Shown: positions 8,762-17,874, counted from the stretch's first letter. The stretch is DNA of 64,000 nucleotides from Azospirillum brasilense (GCF_005222205.1 NZ_CP032348.1:1-64000); one strand, 5' to 3'. Program-made: numbers and translations. Notes: a model not told the origin generated them from the sequence alone.

Positions 8762-9886
8762 ATGAACTTCGAGGAACAGGCCGGAAAATCCGTGCTCGCC
8801 CGCGCCGGGGTGAGCGTCCCGCAGGGGCGCCTCTGCGCCAGCGCGCAGGAGGCCGAAGCCGCCGCCCGCGCCATCGGGCCGGTGGTGGTCAAGGCGCAGG
8901 TGCCGACCGGCAAGCGCGGCAAGTCGGGCGGCGTCAAGCTGGCCGCCACGCCGGAGGAGGCCGCAGCATCCGCGCAGGCCATCCTGGGCATGGAGATCGG
9001 CGGCTTCCCGGTCGCCCGCGTCCTGGTCGAGGAGCAGGCGGCCATCGCCCGCGAATTCTACGCCGCGGTGCTGAACGACCCAGCCAGCCGCAGCCCGCTC
9101 GTGCTGTTCTCCACCGAGGGCGGCATGGACATCGAGGAGGTCGCGGCGACCCGGCCCGAATCCCTGCGCCGCATGGCGGTGGACATCCGCAAGGGCTTCG
9201 GCCCGGCGGACGCGCGCCGCCTGCTGCTTGGGCTGGATCTCGGCGAGGCCGCGGTGCCGGTGGCGGCGATGCTGGTCGATCTCTACCGCGTCTACCGCCA
9301 GCACGACGCCGAGCTGCTGGAAATCAACCCGTTGGCCCTGCTCGCCGACGGCCGCGTCGTGCCGCTGGACTGCAAGCTGACGGTGGACGATGCCGCCCTC
9401 TACCGGCAGGCGGACATCGCCGAACTGGGCGCCAAGGAGCCGCTGTCGGCGCTGGAGGAGCGCGGGCGGGCGCTCGACCTCAAATTTATCGAGCTGGAGG
9501 GCAACGTCGGCGTTCTGGCGAACGGCGCCGGCCTGACCATGACGACCATGGACGTGGTCAGCCACGCCGGCGGGCGCCCCGCCAACTTCCTGGAGATCGG
9601 CGGCGAGGCCTACACCAAGGGGACGGAGGCGCTGGACCTCGTGCTGTCCAACCCCGGCGTCAAAAGCCTCGTCGTCAATTTCTGCGGCGCCTTCGCCCGC
9701 ACCGACGTGATGGCCGGCGGCGTGATCCAGGCCTGGAAGACGCTGAACCCCACCATCCCCGTCTTCTTCTCCATCCACGGCACCGGCGAGGACGAGGCCG
9801 TGCGCATGGTGCGCGAGGAGCTGGGGATCGAACCCTACGACCGGATGGAAGACGCCATTTCGGCAGCCGTGGAGGCCGCGCGATGA
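8762..9886 (+). CDS. sauP: Succinyl-CoA-synthetase-beta-like CoA ligase subunit (sulfoacetate-CoA ligase candidate)
   Basis: The protein has 374 residues with an N-terminal ATP-grasp domain (GPVVVKAQVPTGKRGKSGGVKLA; metal-binding ELLEINPLALL near residue 180) and a C-terminal CoA-ligase half (FLEIGGEAYTKGTEALDLVL). It is the nucleotide-binding beta subunit of an ADP-forming acyl-CoA synthetase. Its stop overlaps the start of the alpha subunit by four bases (ATGA), so the two are translationally coupled. In some sulfoacetate clusters the AMP-forming SauT ligase is replaced by a succinyl-CoA-ligase-like pair, as I recall named SauPQ. This pair fits, since no TCA-cycle genes accompany it. Malate-CoA or succinate-CoA ligase remains possible. 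Confidence 0.72.
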   Translation: MNFEEQAGKSVLARAGVSVPQGRLCASAQEAEAAARAIGPVVVKAQVPTGKRGKSGGVKLAATPEEAAASAQAILGMEIGGFPVARVLVEEQAAIAREFYAAVLNDPASRSPLVLFSTEGGMDIEEVAATRPESLRRMAVDIRKGFGPADARRLLLGLDLGEAAVPVAAMLVDLYRVYRQHDAELLEINPLALLADGRVVPLDCKLTVDDAALYRQADIAELGAKEPLSALEERGRALDLKFIELEGNVGVLANGAGLTMTTMDVVSHAGGRPANFLEIGGEAYTKGTEALDLVLSNPGVKSLVVNFCGAFARTDVMAGGVIQAWKTLNPTIPVFFSIHGTGEDEAVRMVREELGIEPYDRMEDAISAAVEAAR

Positions 9887-10791
9887 TCGTACGCAAGAGC
9901 GACCGGGTCCTGGTGCAGGGCATCACCGGCAAGCAGGGCACCTTCTGGACCGAGCAGATGCAGGCCTACGGCACCACCGTGGTCGGCGGCGTGAACCCGA
10001 AGAAGGCCGGGCAGAACCATTGCGGCGTGCCCATCTTCGCCACCGCGAAGGAGGCCATGGCGAACGGCGGCTTCGACGTGTCGGTGATGTTCATCCCGCC
10101 CGCCGCCGCCAAAGCCGCCGCCATCGACGCCATCGAGGCGGGGGCGAAGACCGTCGTCTGCCTGACCGAGCACATCCCGTCGCACGACGTGATGGAGATG
10201 CACGCCGCAGCGGCGGAGCACGGCACCCGCATCATCGGGCCGAACACCGCCGGCATCGTGACGCCGGGCGAGGGCTTCGTCGGCATCATGCCCGCCTTCA
10301 ACCCGCGCGTCTTCCAGCCGGGCCGGGTCGGCGTCATCTCGCGCAGCGGCAGCCTGGGCACGCTGGTCTGCCTGAACCTCGTGCGCGGCGGCCATGGCCA
10401 GTCGGCCTTCCTCGGCATCGGCGGCGACCCGATGATCGGCACAACGACCAAGGACGCGCTGGCCGCCCTGATCGACGATCCGGGCACCGACGCCATCGCG
10501 CTCGTCGGCGAGATCGGCGGCAGCATGGAGGAGGAGGCGGCGGAGCTGGTGGCGAAGACGGACAAGCCCGTCGTCTCCTTCATCGCCGGCCGTGCCTCCC
10601 CGCCGGGCAAGAAGATGGGCCACGCCGGCGCCATCGTGACCGGCGACCGCGGCAGCTACGCCTCCAAGCGCGGCGCGCTGGAACGCGCCGGGGCCGTGGT
10701 GGTGGACGTGCCCGGCGACCTGCCGGCGGCCCTCGACGCGCTGATGGCTGAGGCCGCGAAACGGTCGGGCGCGCAACGGCTCGCGGACTGA
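9883..10791 (+). CDS. sauQ: Succinyl-CoA-synthetase-alpha-like CoA ligase subunit (sulfoacetate-CoA ligase candidate)
   Basis: The protein has 302 residues. The CoA-binding Rossmann part begins VLVQGITGKQGTFWTEQM, and the phospho-accepting histidine is His247 in GHAGAIVTGDRG, almost the same position as in E. coli SucD. The chemistry is ADP-forming: substrate acid, CoA and ATP give acyl-CoA through a phosphohistidine. It overlaps the beta subunit by four bases. A gap of 117 bases with a small GC-rich palindrome separates it from soeA, the widest gap inside the run. Confidence 0.72.
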   Translation: MIVRKSDRVLVQGITGKQGTFWTEQMQAYGTTVVGGVNPKKAGQNHCGVPIFATAKEAMANGGFDVSVMFIPPAAAKAAAIDAIEAGAKTVVCLTEHIPSHDVMEMHAAAAEHGTRIIGPNTAGIVTPGEGFVGIMPAFNPRVFQPGRVGVISRSGSLGTLVCLNLVRGGHGQSAFLGIGGDPMIGTTTKDALAALIDDPGTDAIALVGEIGGSMEEEAAELVAKTDKPVVSFIAGRASPPGKKMGHAGAIVTGDRGSYASKRGALERAGAVVVDVPGDLPAALDALMAEAAKRSGAQRLAD

Positions 10792-10826
10792 CTGCGCGGC
10801 AGCACTTTCGAAGAACGGCACGGCAG

Positions 10827-10888
10827 CACAGCCCCCCTCTCCTGGCCCCCTCTCCCGGCCCCCGCCGGGAGAGAACGGGGGAGGCATT
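10827..10888. repeat. Short GC-rich palindromic block
   Basis: CCCCCTCTCC and CCCCCTCTCCCGG blocks face CCGGGAGAGA and GGGGGAGG just before soeA. They resemble the ends of the element at 907-1050. They could fold in the transcript and attenuate or separate expression of sauQ and soeA. Confidence 0.45.
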
Positions 10889-10908
10889 CCGGAAGGGAAC
10901 GGAACAGG

Positions 10909-13905
10909 ATGGCGAAGATCGACGACGTCGGCGGCCAGCGCGCGCGCGGGTTCGCCTTTACCCAGGGCTTCCAGCGAAGGAGCGGGCCGGCGGCGCCCGA
11001 GGACGCGCGCGGCTGGCTCGACCGCTACCAGTCGCCGCGCGAGGAACTGAACCCCTCGCCGACCGTCTCCGACACGGTCAAATACACCACCTGCTACATG
11101 TGCGCCTGCCGCTGCGGCATCAAAGTGCACATCAAGGACGGCCAGCTCCGCTTCATCGAGGGGAACAAGGACCATCCGGTGAACCACGGCGTGATCTGCG
11201 CCAAGGGGTCCGCCGGCATCATGACCCAGAACTCCCCGGCCAAGCTGCGCAAGCCCCTGCTGCGCACCGGGGAGCGGGGCACCGGCGAGTTCCGTGAGAT
11301 CGAGTGGGACGAGGCGCTGACCATCCTGACCGAGCGCCTGTCCAAGATCCGCGACAGCGACCCCTGCAAGCTCGCCTTCTTCACCGGACGCGACCAGAGC
11401 CAGTCGCTGACCGGCTTCTGGGCGGCGCAGTTCGGCACGCCCAACTTCGCGGCGCACGGCGGCTTCTGCTCCGTCAACATGGCGGCGGCGGGCATGTACA
11501 CGCTGGGCGGCAGCTTCTGGGAGTTCGGGGAGCCGGACTGGGACCACACTCGCTACCTGCTGCTGTTCGGCGTGGCCGAGGACCATGACAGCAACCCGAT
11601 CAAGATCGGCCTGTCGAAGATGAAGGCGCGCGGCGCCAAGATCGTCTCCGTCAACCCGATCAAGACCGGCTATTCCGCCATCGCCGACGAGTGGGTCGGC
11701 ATCCGTCCGGGCAGCGACGGGCTGTTCGTCTTCGCCCTGATCCACGAGCTTCTGCGCGCCGACCGCATCGACGCCGAGTATCTCGTCCGCTACACCAACG
11801 CCCCCTGGCTGGTCATCCAGGACCCCGGCGCCCCCGACGACGGCCTGTTCGCCCGCGACGCCGACGGCGCCCCGCTGGCCTGGGACGCGGTGGAGCAGCG
11901 CACCGTTCCCGCCACGCAAGCCGGCATCCGCCCGGCGCTCGTCGGCGCCGTCACCCTGCCGGACGGGCGGCGGGCCGTGCCCTCCTTCCATCTGCTGGCC
12001 GAACGCTACCTCGACCCGCAGCACGCGCCGGAGGCGGTGGCCGAGCGCTGCGGCGTCCCCGCCGACACCATCCGCCGCATCGCCGCCGAGATGGCGCACC
12101 TCGCCTTCCAGGAGACGCTGACCATCGAGCAGCCCTGGACCGACTGGGCCGGGCGGCGCCACGAGCGGATGGTCGGGCGGCCCATTGCCATGCACGCCAT
12201 GCGCGGCATCTCCGCCCATTCCAACGGCTTCCACACCTGCCGGGCCATCCACATCCTGCAAATCCTGCTGGGCACCATCGACGTGCCGGGCGGCTGGCGC
12301 TACAAGTCGCCCTACCCCCGCCCCGCCCCGCCGGGTCCCAAACCCGCCGGCAAGCGCGGCGAGACCGGCCCCGGCAAGGCCATCCACGGGATGCCGCTCG
12401 GCTACCCCATGGGACCGGAGGACCTGCTGGTCGGCGAGGACGGGCAGCCGCTGCGTATCGATAAGGCCTTCAGCTGGGACGCGCCGCTGTCGGTGCACGG
12501 CCTGATGCACATGGTGGTCGCCAACGCCTGGGAGGGCGACCCGTACCGCGTCGACACGCTGTTCATGTACATGGCCAACATGGCCTGGAACTCGTCGATG
12601 AACACGTCCGAGACGATGCGGATGCTGTCCGACAAGGACCCGGACAGCGGCGAGTACCGCATCCCCTTCATCGTCTATTGCGACGCCTACGCCTCGGAGA
12701 TGGTGGCCTACGCCGACCTCGTGCTGGCCGACACCACCTACCTGGAGCGGTGGGACTGCATCTCGCTGCTCGACCGCCCGATCGGCAGCGCGCACGGCCC
12801 CGGCGATTCCATCCGCCAGCCGGTGCTGACCCCCGACCGTGACGTGCGGCCCTTCCAGGACGTGCTGATCGAGCTGGGCGCGCGGCTCGGCCTGCCGGCC
12901 TTCGTCCGGGAGGACGGCAGCCCGCGCTACCCCGGCGGCTATCCCGACTACATGACCAACCACGAGCGCAAGCCCGGCATCGGCCCGCTGGCCGGCTGGC
13001 GCGGCGCCGACGGGAAGGACGCCGGCAAGGGCGCGCCCAACCCGGACCAGCTCGACCGCTACGTCCGCAACGGCTGCTTCTGGCATTTCGAGCTGCCGCC
13101 GGAGCAGCACTATTTCAAGCACGCCAACCAAGCCTATCTGGAAACCGCCACCCGCATGGGCTTCCTCGACAAGCCGGAGCCGGTGATCCTCCAGCTCTAT
13201 GTCGAGCCGCTCCAGAAATTCCGCCTTGCCGCGCGCGGGCACGGCGCGGTGGTGCCGCCCGCCGACAAGCGGCCGCGGGTGGAGACCTACTTCGACCCCC
13301 TGCCCTTCTGGTATCCGCCGCTGGAGGAGGAGGGGCTGGACGTGAGCGCCTTCCCGCTGCACGCGGTCACCCAGCGCCCGATGCCCATGTACCATTCCTG
13401 GGGCTCGCAGAACGCCTGGCTGCGGCAGATCCTGGCGCGCAACAGCCTCTACATCGCGCGCTCCACCGCGGAGGCGCTCGGCCTCGCCGACGGCGACTGG
13501 GCCTGGGTGACCAGCCCGACCGGGCGCATCCGGGTGCCGGTCCGTCTGATGGATGGGGTGGAGGCCGGGACGGTGTGGACCTGGAACGCCATCGGCAAGC
13601 GCTCCGGCGCCTGGAACCTGTCCACCGACGCGCCGGAGGGGACCAAGGGCTTCCTGCTCAACCACCTGATCTCGGAACTGCTGCCGGAGCGCAACGGCTA
13701 CCGCCACGCCAACGCCGACCCGGTGACCGGGCAGGCCGCCTGGTACGACCTGCGCGTCCGTGTCGAGAAGGCGTCGCCGAAGGAGCGCGCCGAGACCATG
13801 CCGCGCTTCCCCGCCCAGGCCATGCCGCCGGGCGTCGAGCCGCCGCCCGCCATCCTGCGCACCGGCGCCGCCTTCCGTCCCACATCTCGGGGAGTGCGGT
13901 CATGA
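10909..13905 (+). CDS. soeA: Molybdopterin oxidoreductase, cytoplasmic sulfite dehydrogenase catalytic subunit
   Basis: The protein has 998 residues of the DMSO-reductase superfamily. An N-terminal 4Fe-4S site (Cys62, Cys65, Cys69 in CYMCACRC, and the later Cys in VICAKG) precedes the molybdopterin domains and a C-terminal dinucleotide-binding domain (SLYIARSTAEALGLADGDWAWV). There is no twin-arginine signal, so it should act in the cytoplasm, as SoeA does. With the next two genes it forms a SoeABC-type complex oxidising sulfite to sulfate. Sulfite is the product of Xsc at the end of the same run. Its stop overlaps the soeB start (ATGA). Another reductase of this large family is possible but less consistent with context. 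Confidence 0.82.
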   Translation: MAKIDDVGGQRARGFAFTQGFQRRSGPAAPEDARGWLDRYQSPREELNPSPTVSDTVKYTTCYMCACRCGIKVHIKDGQLRFIEGNKDHPVNHGVICAKGSAGIMTQNSPAKLRKPLLRTGERGTGEFREIEWDEALTILTERLSKIRDSDPCKLAFFTGRDQSQSLTGFWAAQFGTPNFAAHGGFCSVNMAAAGMYTLGGSFWEFGEPDWDHTRYLLLFGVAEDHDSNPIKIGLSKMKARGAKIVSVNPIKTGYSAIADEWVGIRPGSDGLFVFALIHELLRADRIDAEYLVRYTNAPWLVIQDPGAPDDGLFARDADGAPLAWDAVEQRTVPATQAGIRPALVGAVTLPDGRRAVPSFHLLAERYLDPQHAPEAVAERCGVPADTIRRIAAEMAHLAFQETLTIEQPWTDWAGRRHERMVGRPIAMHAMRGISAHSNGFHTCRAIHILQILLGTIDVPGGWRYKSPYPRPAPPGPKPAGKRGETGPGKAIHGMPLGYPMGPEDLLVGEDGQPLRIDKAFSWDAPLSVHGLMHMVVANAWEGDPYRVDTLFMYMANMAWNSSMNTSETMRMLSDKDPDSGEYRIPFIVYCDAYASEMVAYADLVLADTTYLERWDCISLLDRPIGSAHGPGDSIRQPVLTPDRDVRPFQDVLIELGARLGLPAFVREDGSPRYPGGYPDYMTNHERKPGIGPLAGWRGADGKDAGKGAPNPDQLDRYVRNGCFWHFELPPEQHYFKHANQAYLETATRMGFLDKPEPVILQLYVEPLQKFRLAARGHGAVVPPADKRPRVETYFDPLPFWYPPLEEEGLDVSAFPLHAVTQRPMPMYHSWGSQNAWLRQILARNSLYIARSTAEALGLADGDWAWVTSPTGRIRVPVRLMDGVEAGTVWTWNAIGKRSGAWNLSTDAPEGTKGFLLNHLISELLPERNGYRHANADPVTGQAAWYDLRVRVEKASPKERAETMPRFPAQAMPPGVEPPPAILRTGAAFRPTSRGVRS

Positions 13906-14657
13906 CGAGCCTTCCCAACCGCGAGCCCGGCGCCCCCCGGCTGGGGCTGGTCATCGACCTCGACACCTGCGTCGGCTGCCACGCCTGCGCGGTGGCCTGC
14001 AAGCAGTGGAACGACGGCGGCCACATGGCGCCGCTGACCGATACCGACGCCTACGGCGCCGGCCCGGACGGGGTGTGGTTCAACCGTATCCACAGCTTCG
14101 AGGCCGGAACCGGTGACAGCGGCTGCGGGTCGCGCACCACCAACTTCCCGCGCTCCTGCCTGCATTGCGAACAGCCGGCCTGCGTGACCGTCTGCCCGAC
14201 CGGCGCCTCCTACAAGCGGGCCGAGGACGGCATCGTGCTGGTCAACGAGGATTTGTGCATCGGCTGCAAGCTCTGCTCCTGGGCCTGCCCCTACGGCGCG
14301 CGGGAGTTCGACCAGGACGTCGGCGTGATGAAGAAATGCACGCTGTGCATCGACCGCATCCACAACGAGACGCTGGCGGAGACGGAGCGGGTGCCGGCCT
14401 GCGTCATGGTCTGCCCGACCTCCGCCCGGCATTTCGGCGACCTCGCCGACCCGTCCTCCGCCGTCTCGAAGCTGGTGGCGGAGCGCGGCGGCTACGACCT
14501 GATGCCGGAGCTGGGCTACGAGCCGACCAACAAGTACCTGCCGCCCCGCCCCCGCCCCACCCTGGCGCTCGACGAGCGCGTCACCAAGGACAGCGCCAAC
14601 GACGATTTGCCGCTCCACGGCCTGCTGAAATGGGCCGACCGCATCCTGGCGCGCTGA
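13902..14657 (+). CDS. soeB: Four-cluster ferredoxin subunit of SoeABC
   Basis: The protein has 251 residues with four cysteine groups for 4Fe-4S clusters: CVGCHACAVACKQ, CLHCEQPACVTVCP, CIGCKLCSWACPYG, and CTLCIDR with the later PACVMVCP. This is the DmsB/NrfC-type electron-transfer subunit carrying electrons from the molybdenum centre to the membrane anchor. The start ATG 13902 overlaps the soeA stop; the longer open frame upstream lies inside soeA and was discarded. No secretion signal is present, in line with a cytoplasmic complex. Confidence 0.87.
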   Translation: MTSLPNREPGAPRLGLVIDLDTCVGCHACAVACKQWNDGGHMAPLTDTDAYGAGPDGVWFNRIHSFEAGTGDSGCGSRTTNFPRSCLHCEQPACVTVCPTGASYKRAEDGIVLVNEDLCIGCKLCSWACPYGAREFDQDVGVMKKCTLCIDRIHNETLAETERVPACVMVCPTSARHFGDLADPSSAVSKLVAERGGYDLMPELGYEPTNKYLPPRPRPTLALDERVTKDSANDDLPLHGLLKWADRILAR

Positions 14658-14670
14658 GGGAGGGAATCCG

Positions 14671-15630
14671 ATGCATCCGGCCTTCTCCATCATCTTCTTC
14701 ACCAGCGCGGCGGGCGCCGGCTACGGCCTGCTCGCCCTGCTCGGCCTGCTGGCGCCCTTCGGCCTGCTGCCGGCGAGTCCGCTGTTCGGCCTCGCCGCCC
14801 TCGCCCTCGCCTTGGGGCTGGTGGTGGCCGGGCTGCTGTCCTCGCTGGCCCATCTCGGCCGGCCGGAGCGGGCATGGCGGGCGCTGTCGCAGTGGCGCAG
14901 CTCCTGGCTGTCGCGCGAAGGCGTCGCGGCGGTCGCCACCTTCCTGCCGGCGGGCGTCTTCGCCATCGCTTGGCTCTTCTTGGGGAGCGGTGTGGCGGGG
15001 GTCGCCGGCTGGATCACCGCGGCGATGGCGGCGGTCACCGTCTATTGCACGGCGATGATCTACGCTTCGCTGAAGCCCATCCGCCAGTGGGCCAACCCGT
15101 GGGTGCCGCGCACCTATCTGGCGCTGTCGCTGATGACCGGGGCGCTGCTGCTGAACGCGCTGCTGGGCGTGGCGGGGCAGGCGGCGGGCTGGTCCTCCCT
15201 GCTGGCCTTGGCGTCGGTGGGGCTGGCCTGGGCGGCCAAGGAGGGGCACTGGCGGCACTGCGCCACCGCCCACCCCGTCAGCACGGCGGAGACGGCGACC
15301 GGCCTCGGTCACAATGGATTGGGTCACATCGGGCGGGTCCGCCTGCTCGACGCCCCGCACAGCGAGGACAATTACCTGCTCAAGGAAATGGGCTTCCGCG
15401 TCGGGCGCCGCCACGCCGTCCGCCTGCGCCTCATCACCCGCGTCGCCGCCTTCGCCCTGCCGGCGGCGCTGAGCCTCAGCGCGCTGGTCGCCGGTCCCGG
15501 CGCCCTGTCCGGCACCCTGGCGCTGCTGGCCGTTGCCGCCGCCGCGCTGGGGGTGATCGCCGAGCGCTGGCTCTTCTTCGCCGAGGCGAAGCACACCGTG
15601 ACCCTCTTCTACGGCGCCGGGGAAGCCTGA
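14671..15630 (+). CDS. soeC: DmsC-family membrane anchor of SoeABC
   Basis: The protein has 319 residues and about eight hydrophobic helices. It shows the DmsC-type motif SSLAHLGRPERAWRALSQWR and SWLSREG after helix two. It anchors the complex at the cytoplasmic face and passes electrons to quinone. A good GAGGGAGG site precedes ATG 14671, 13 bases after soeB. It completes the sulfite-oxidising complex of the operon. Confidence 0.87.
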   Translation: MHPAFSIIFFTSAAGAGYGLLALLGLLAPFGLLPASPLFGLAALALALGLVVAGLLSSLAHLGRPERAWRALSQWRSSWLSREGVAAVATFLPAGVFAIAWLFLGSGVAGVAGWITAAMAAVTVYCTAMIYASLKPIRQWANPWVPRTYLALSLMTGALLLNALLGVAGQAAGWSSLLALASVGLAWAAKEGHWRHCATAHPVSTAETATGLGHNGLGHIGRVRLLDAPHSEDNYLLKEMGFRVGRRHAVRLRLITRVAAFALPAALSLSALVAGPGALSGTLALLAVAAAALGVIAERWLFFAEAKHTVTLFYGAGEA

Positions 15631-15682
15631 GCCCGCCACTCTGGCCCCGCCTCTTCACCCCTCAATCGGGAAAGGAGCAGAC

Positions 15683-16051
15683 ATGCCGCAGGACCACACC
15701 GATCACGGCTCCGCCCTGGCCCTTCTCATGACCCGCGCCAAGGCGATGGACGCCCGGAGCCTCTACATCTGCGGCTCGCCCTCCTGCCCTCGCGTCGGCT
15801 TCCGCTCCGGTCCGGGCATCGTCTACGAGCCGCTGTCCGCCGGCCTCGCGGGGCACCTTCTCGACCGCTTCGCGGTGGACGGCCACGGCCTGAGCCAAGG
15901 GCTGCTCGTCTGGAGCGGGCGCCATTACCGCTGGTTCGCCATGCCGATGCCAGAGGGGGCCGACGGCTACGCCCCCCTGATCGCCGTGCACCGACCCGCC
16001 ATTTGTCCCGGCCCCGGCGAGCGGGCCATGCCGCGCGTGATCGCCGGCTGA
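15683..16051 (+). CDS. Unknown small protein between soeC and xsc
   Basis: The protein has 122 residues and I do not recognise the family. AAGGAG stands seven bases before ATG 15683. It has no signal peptide and no membrane segment. Visible features are a paired-cysteine stretch (LYICGSPSCPRVGF, about residues 28-41), a LVWSGRHYRWFAMPMP aromatic patch in the second half and a third cysteine near the C-terminus. It sits in the same direction between soeC (52 bases) and xsc (47 bases). A role in sulfite handling or in assembling the operon enzymes is only a guess from position. Codon use matches its neighbours, and it is very unlikely to be a chance frame. Confidence 0.7.
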   Translation: MPQDHTDHGSALALLMTRAKAMDARSLYICGSPSCPRVGFRSGPGIVYEPLSAGLAGHLLDRFAVDGHGLSQGLLVWSGRHYRWFAMPMPEGADGYAPLIAVHRPAICPGPGERAMPRVIAG

Positions 16052-16098
16052 CCGCCCCGCCGCCCTACTCCCCAATCCATGCAACGAGGATGCGCACC

Positions 16099-17874
16099 AT
16101 GAAAATGACCACCGAGGAAGCGTTCGTGAAGGTCCTTCAGATGCACGGCATCCGGCACGCCTTCGGGATCATCGGTTCGGCCATGATGCCGGTCTCCGAC
16201 CTCTTCCCCAAGGCCGGCATCCGGTTCTGGGACTGCGCGCACGAGACCAACGCCGCCCTGATCTGCGACGGCTACAGCCGGGTCACCGGCGAGATGGCCA
16301 TGGCCATCGCCCAGAACGGCCCCGGCGTGACCGGCTTCGTCACCTCCATCAAGACCGCCTACTGGAACCACACGCCGATGCTGCTGGTGACGCCGCAGGC
16401 CGCCAACAAGACCATCGGCCAGGGCGGTTTCCAGGAGGTCGAGCAGATGGCCATGTTCCGGGAGATGGTCTGCTATCAGGAGGAGGTGCGCGACCCCAGC
16501 CGCATGGCCGAGGTGCTGAACCGCGTCATCGAGAAGGCGTGGCGCGGCTGCGCCCCGGCGCAGATCAACGTGCCGCGCGATTTCTGGACCCAGGTCATCG
16601 ACGTCGAGCTGCCGCAGATCGTCCGTCTGGAGCGCCCGGCGGGCGGGCGGCAGGCCATCGCCGAAGCGGCCCGCCTGTTGTCGGAGGCGAAGTTCCCGGT
16701 CATCCTGAACGGCGCCGGAGTGGTGATCGGCGGGGCCATTCCGGACAGCATCGCGCTGGCGGAGCGGCTGGACGCGCCGGTCTGCTGCGGCTACCAGCAC
16801 AATGACGCCTTCCCCGGCAGCCACCCGCTGTCGGTCGGGCCGCTCGGCTACAACGGGTCCAAGGCGGCCATGGAGCTGATCGCCAAGGCCGACGTCGTGC
16901 TGGCGCTCGGCACCCGGCTCAACCCCTTCTCGACCCTGCCCGGCTACGGCATCGACTATTGGCCGAAGGACGCGCGGATCATTCAGGTGGACATCAACCC
17001 CGACCGCATCGGCCTGACCAAGAAGGTGTCGGTCGGCATCTGTGGCGACGCCCGCCAAGTCGCGCAGCAGATCCTGGCGCAACTCGCCCCCGGCGCCGGG
17101 GACGCGGGCCGGCTGGAACGCCGCGCGCTGATCCACCAGACCAAGTCGGCGTGGCTGCAGCTCCTGTCCTCGCTCGACCATGAGGAGGACGATCCCGGAA
17201 CGAGTTGGAACGCCGAGGCGCGCGAGCGCGAGTCCGACCGCATGTCGCCGCGGCAGGCGTGGCGCGCCATCCAGGCCGCCTTGCCGGCGGACGCCATCCT
17301 CTCCACCGACATCGGCAACAACTGCGCCATCGGCAACGCCTACCCCACCTTCGAGGAGGGGCGGAAGTATCTGGCGCCGGGCATGTTCGGCCCCTGCGGC
17401 TACGGTTTCCCGTCGATCGTCGGGGCGAAGATCGGCTGCCCGAACACGCCGGTTGTGGGATTCGCCGGTGACGGCGCCTTCGGCATCTCGATGAACGAGA
17501 TGTCCTCCATCGGGCGCGAGGGATGGCCGGCGGTCACCATGGTGATCTTCCGGAACTTCCAGTGGGGGGCGGAGAAGCGCAACACGACGCTGTGGTTCGA
17601 CAACAACTTCGTCGGCACGGAGCTGAACCCCAAGCTCAGCTACGCCAAGGTGGCCGAGGGTTGCGGCCTGAAGGGCGTCACCGCGCGCACCCAGGACGAG
17701 GTCACGGCAGCCCTGCGCCAAGCCATCGAGGACCAGGGGCGCGGCATCACCACCTTCGTCGAGGTGATCCTGAACCAGGAGCTGGGCGAGCCCTTCCGCC
17801 GCGACGCCATGAAGAAGCCGGTCGCGGTCGCCGGCATCGACCCGTCGGACATGCGCCCGCAGCAGGCCGTGTAA
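16099..17874 (+). CDS. xsc: Sulfoacetaldehyde acetyltransferase
   Basis: The protein has 591 residues, typical of Xsc, a thiamine-diphosphate enzyme cleaving sulfoacetaldehyde with phosphate into acetyl phosphate and sulfite. Family features include the opening MKMTTEEAFVKVLQMHGIRH, AFGIIGSAMMPVSDLFP, WDCAHETNAALICDGYSR with the glutamate that activates the cofactor, and the diphosphate-binding stretch VGFAGDGAFGISMNEM through FRNFQWGAEKRNTTLWFDNNF. ATG 16099 has CGAGG about nine bases upstream; the in-frame ATG 16090 is too close to it. No taurine dehydrogenase or taurine aminotransferase gene is nearby, so sulfoacetate is the likely source of substrate. Confidence 0.93.
   Translation: MKMTTEEAFVKVLQMHGIRHAFGIIGSAMMPVSDLFPKAGIRFWDCAHETNAALICDGYSRVTGEMAMAIAQNGPGVTGFVTSIKTAYWNHTPMLLVTPQAANKTIGQGGFQEVEQMAMFREMVCYQEEVRDPSRMAEVLNRVIEKAWRGCAPAQINVPRDFWTQVIDVELPQIVRLERPAGGRQAIAEAARLLSEAKFPVILNGAGVVIGGAIPDSIALAERLDAPVCCGYQHNDAFPGSHPLSVGPLGYNGSKAAMELIAKADVVLALGTRLNPFSTLPGYGIDYWPKDARIIQVDINPDRIGLTKKVSVGICGDARQVAQQILAQLAPGAGDAGRLERRALIHQTKSAWLQLLSSLDHEEDDPGTSWNAEARERESDRMSPRQAWRAIQAALPADAILSTDIGNNCAIGNAYPTFEEGRKYLAPGMFGPCGYGFPSIVGAKIGCPNTPVVGFAGDGAFGISMNEMSSIGREGWPAVTMVIFRNFQWGAEKRNTTLWFDNNFVGTELNPKLSYAKVAEGCGLKGVTARTQDEVTAALRQAIEDQGRGITTFVEVILNQELGEPFRRDAMKKPVAVAGIDPSDMRPQQAV

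Noticed and set aside
9835-13707. A 1290-codon open frame on the minus strand
   Set aside because: It runs antisense to sauQ and soeA, is rich in His, Arg, Gly and Ala as expected for the shadow of GC-rich coding DNA, and shows no domain.
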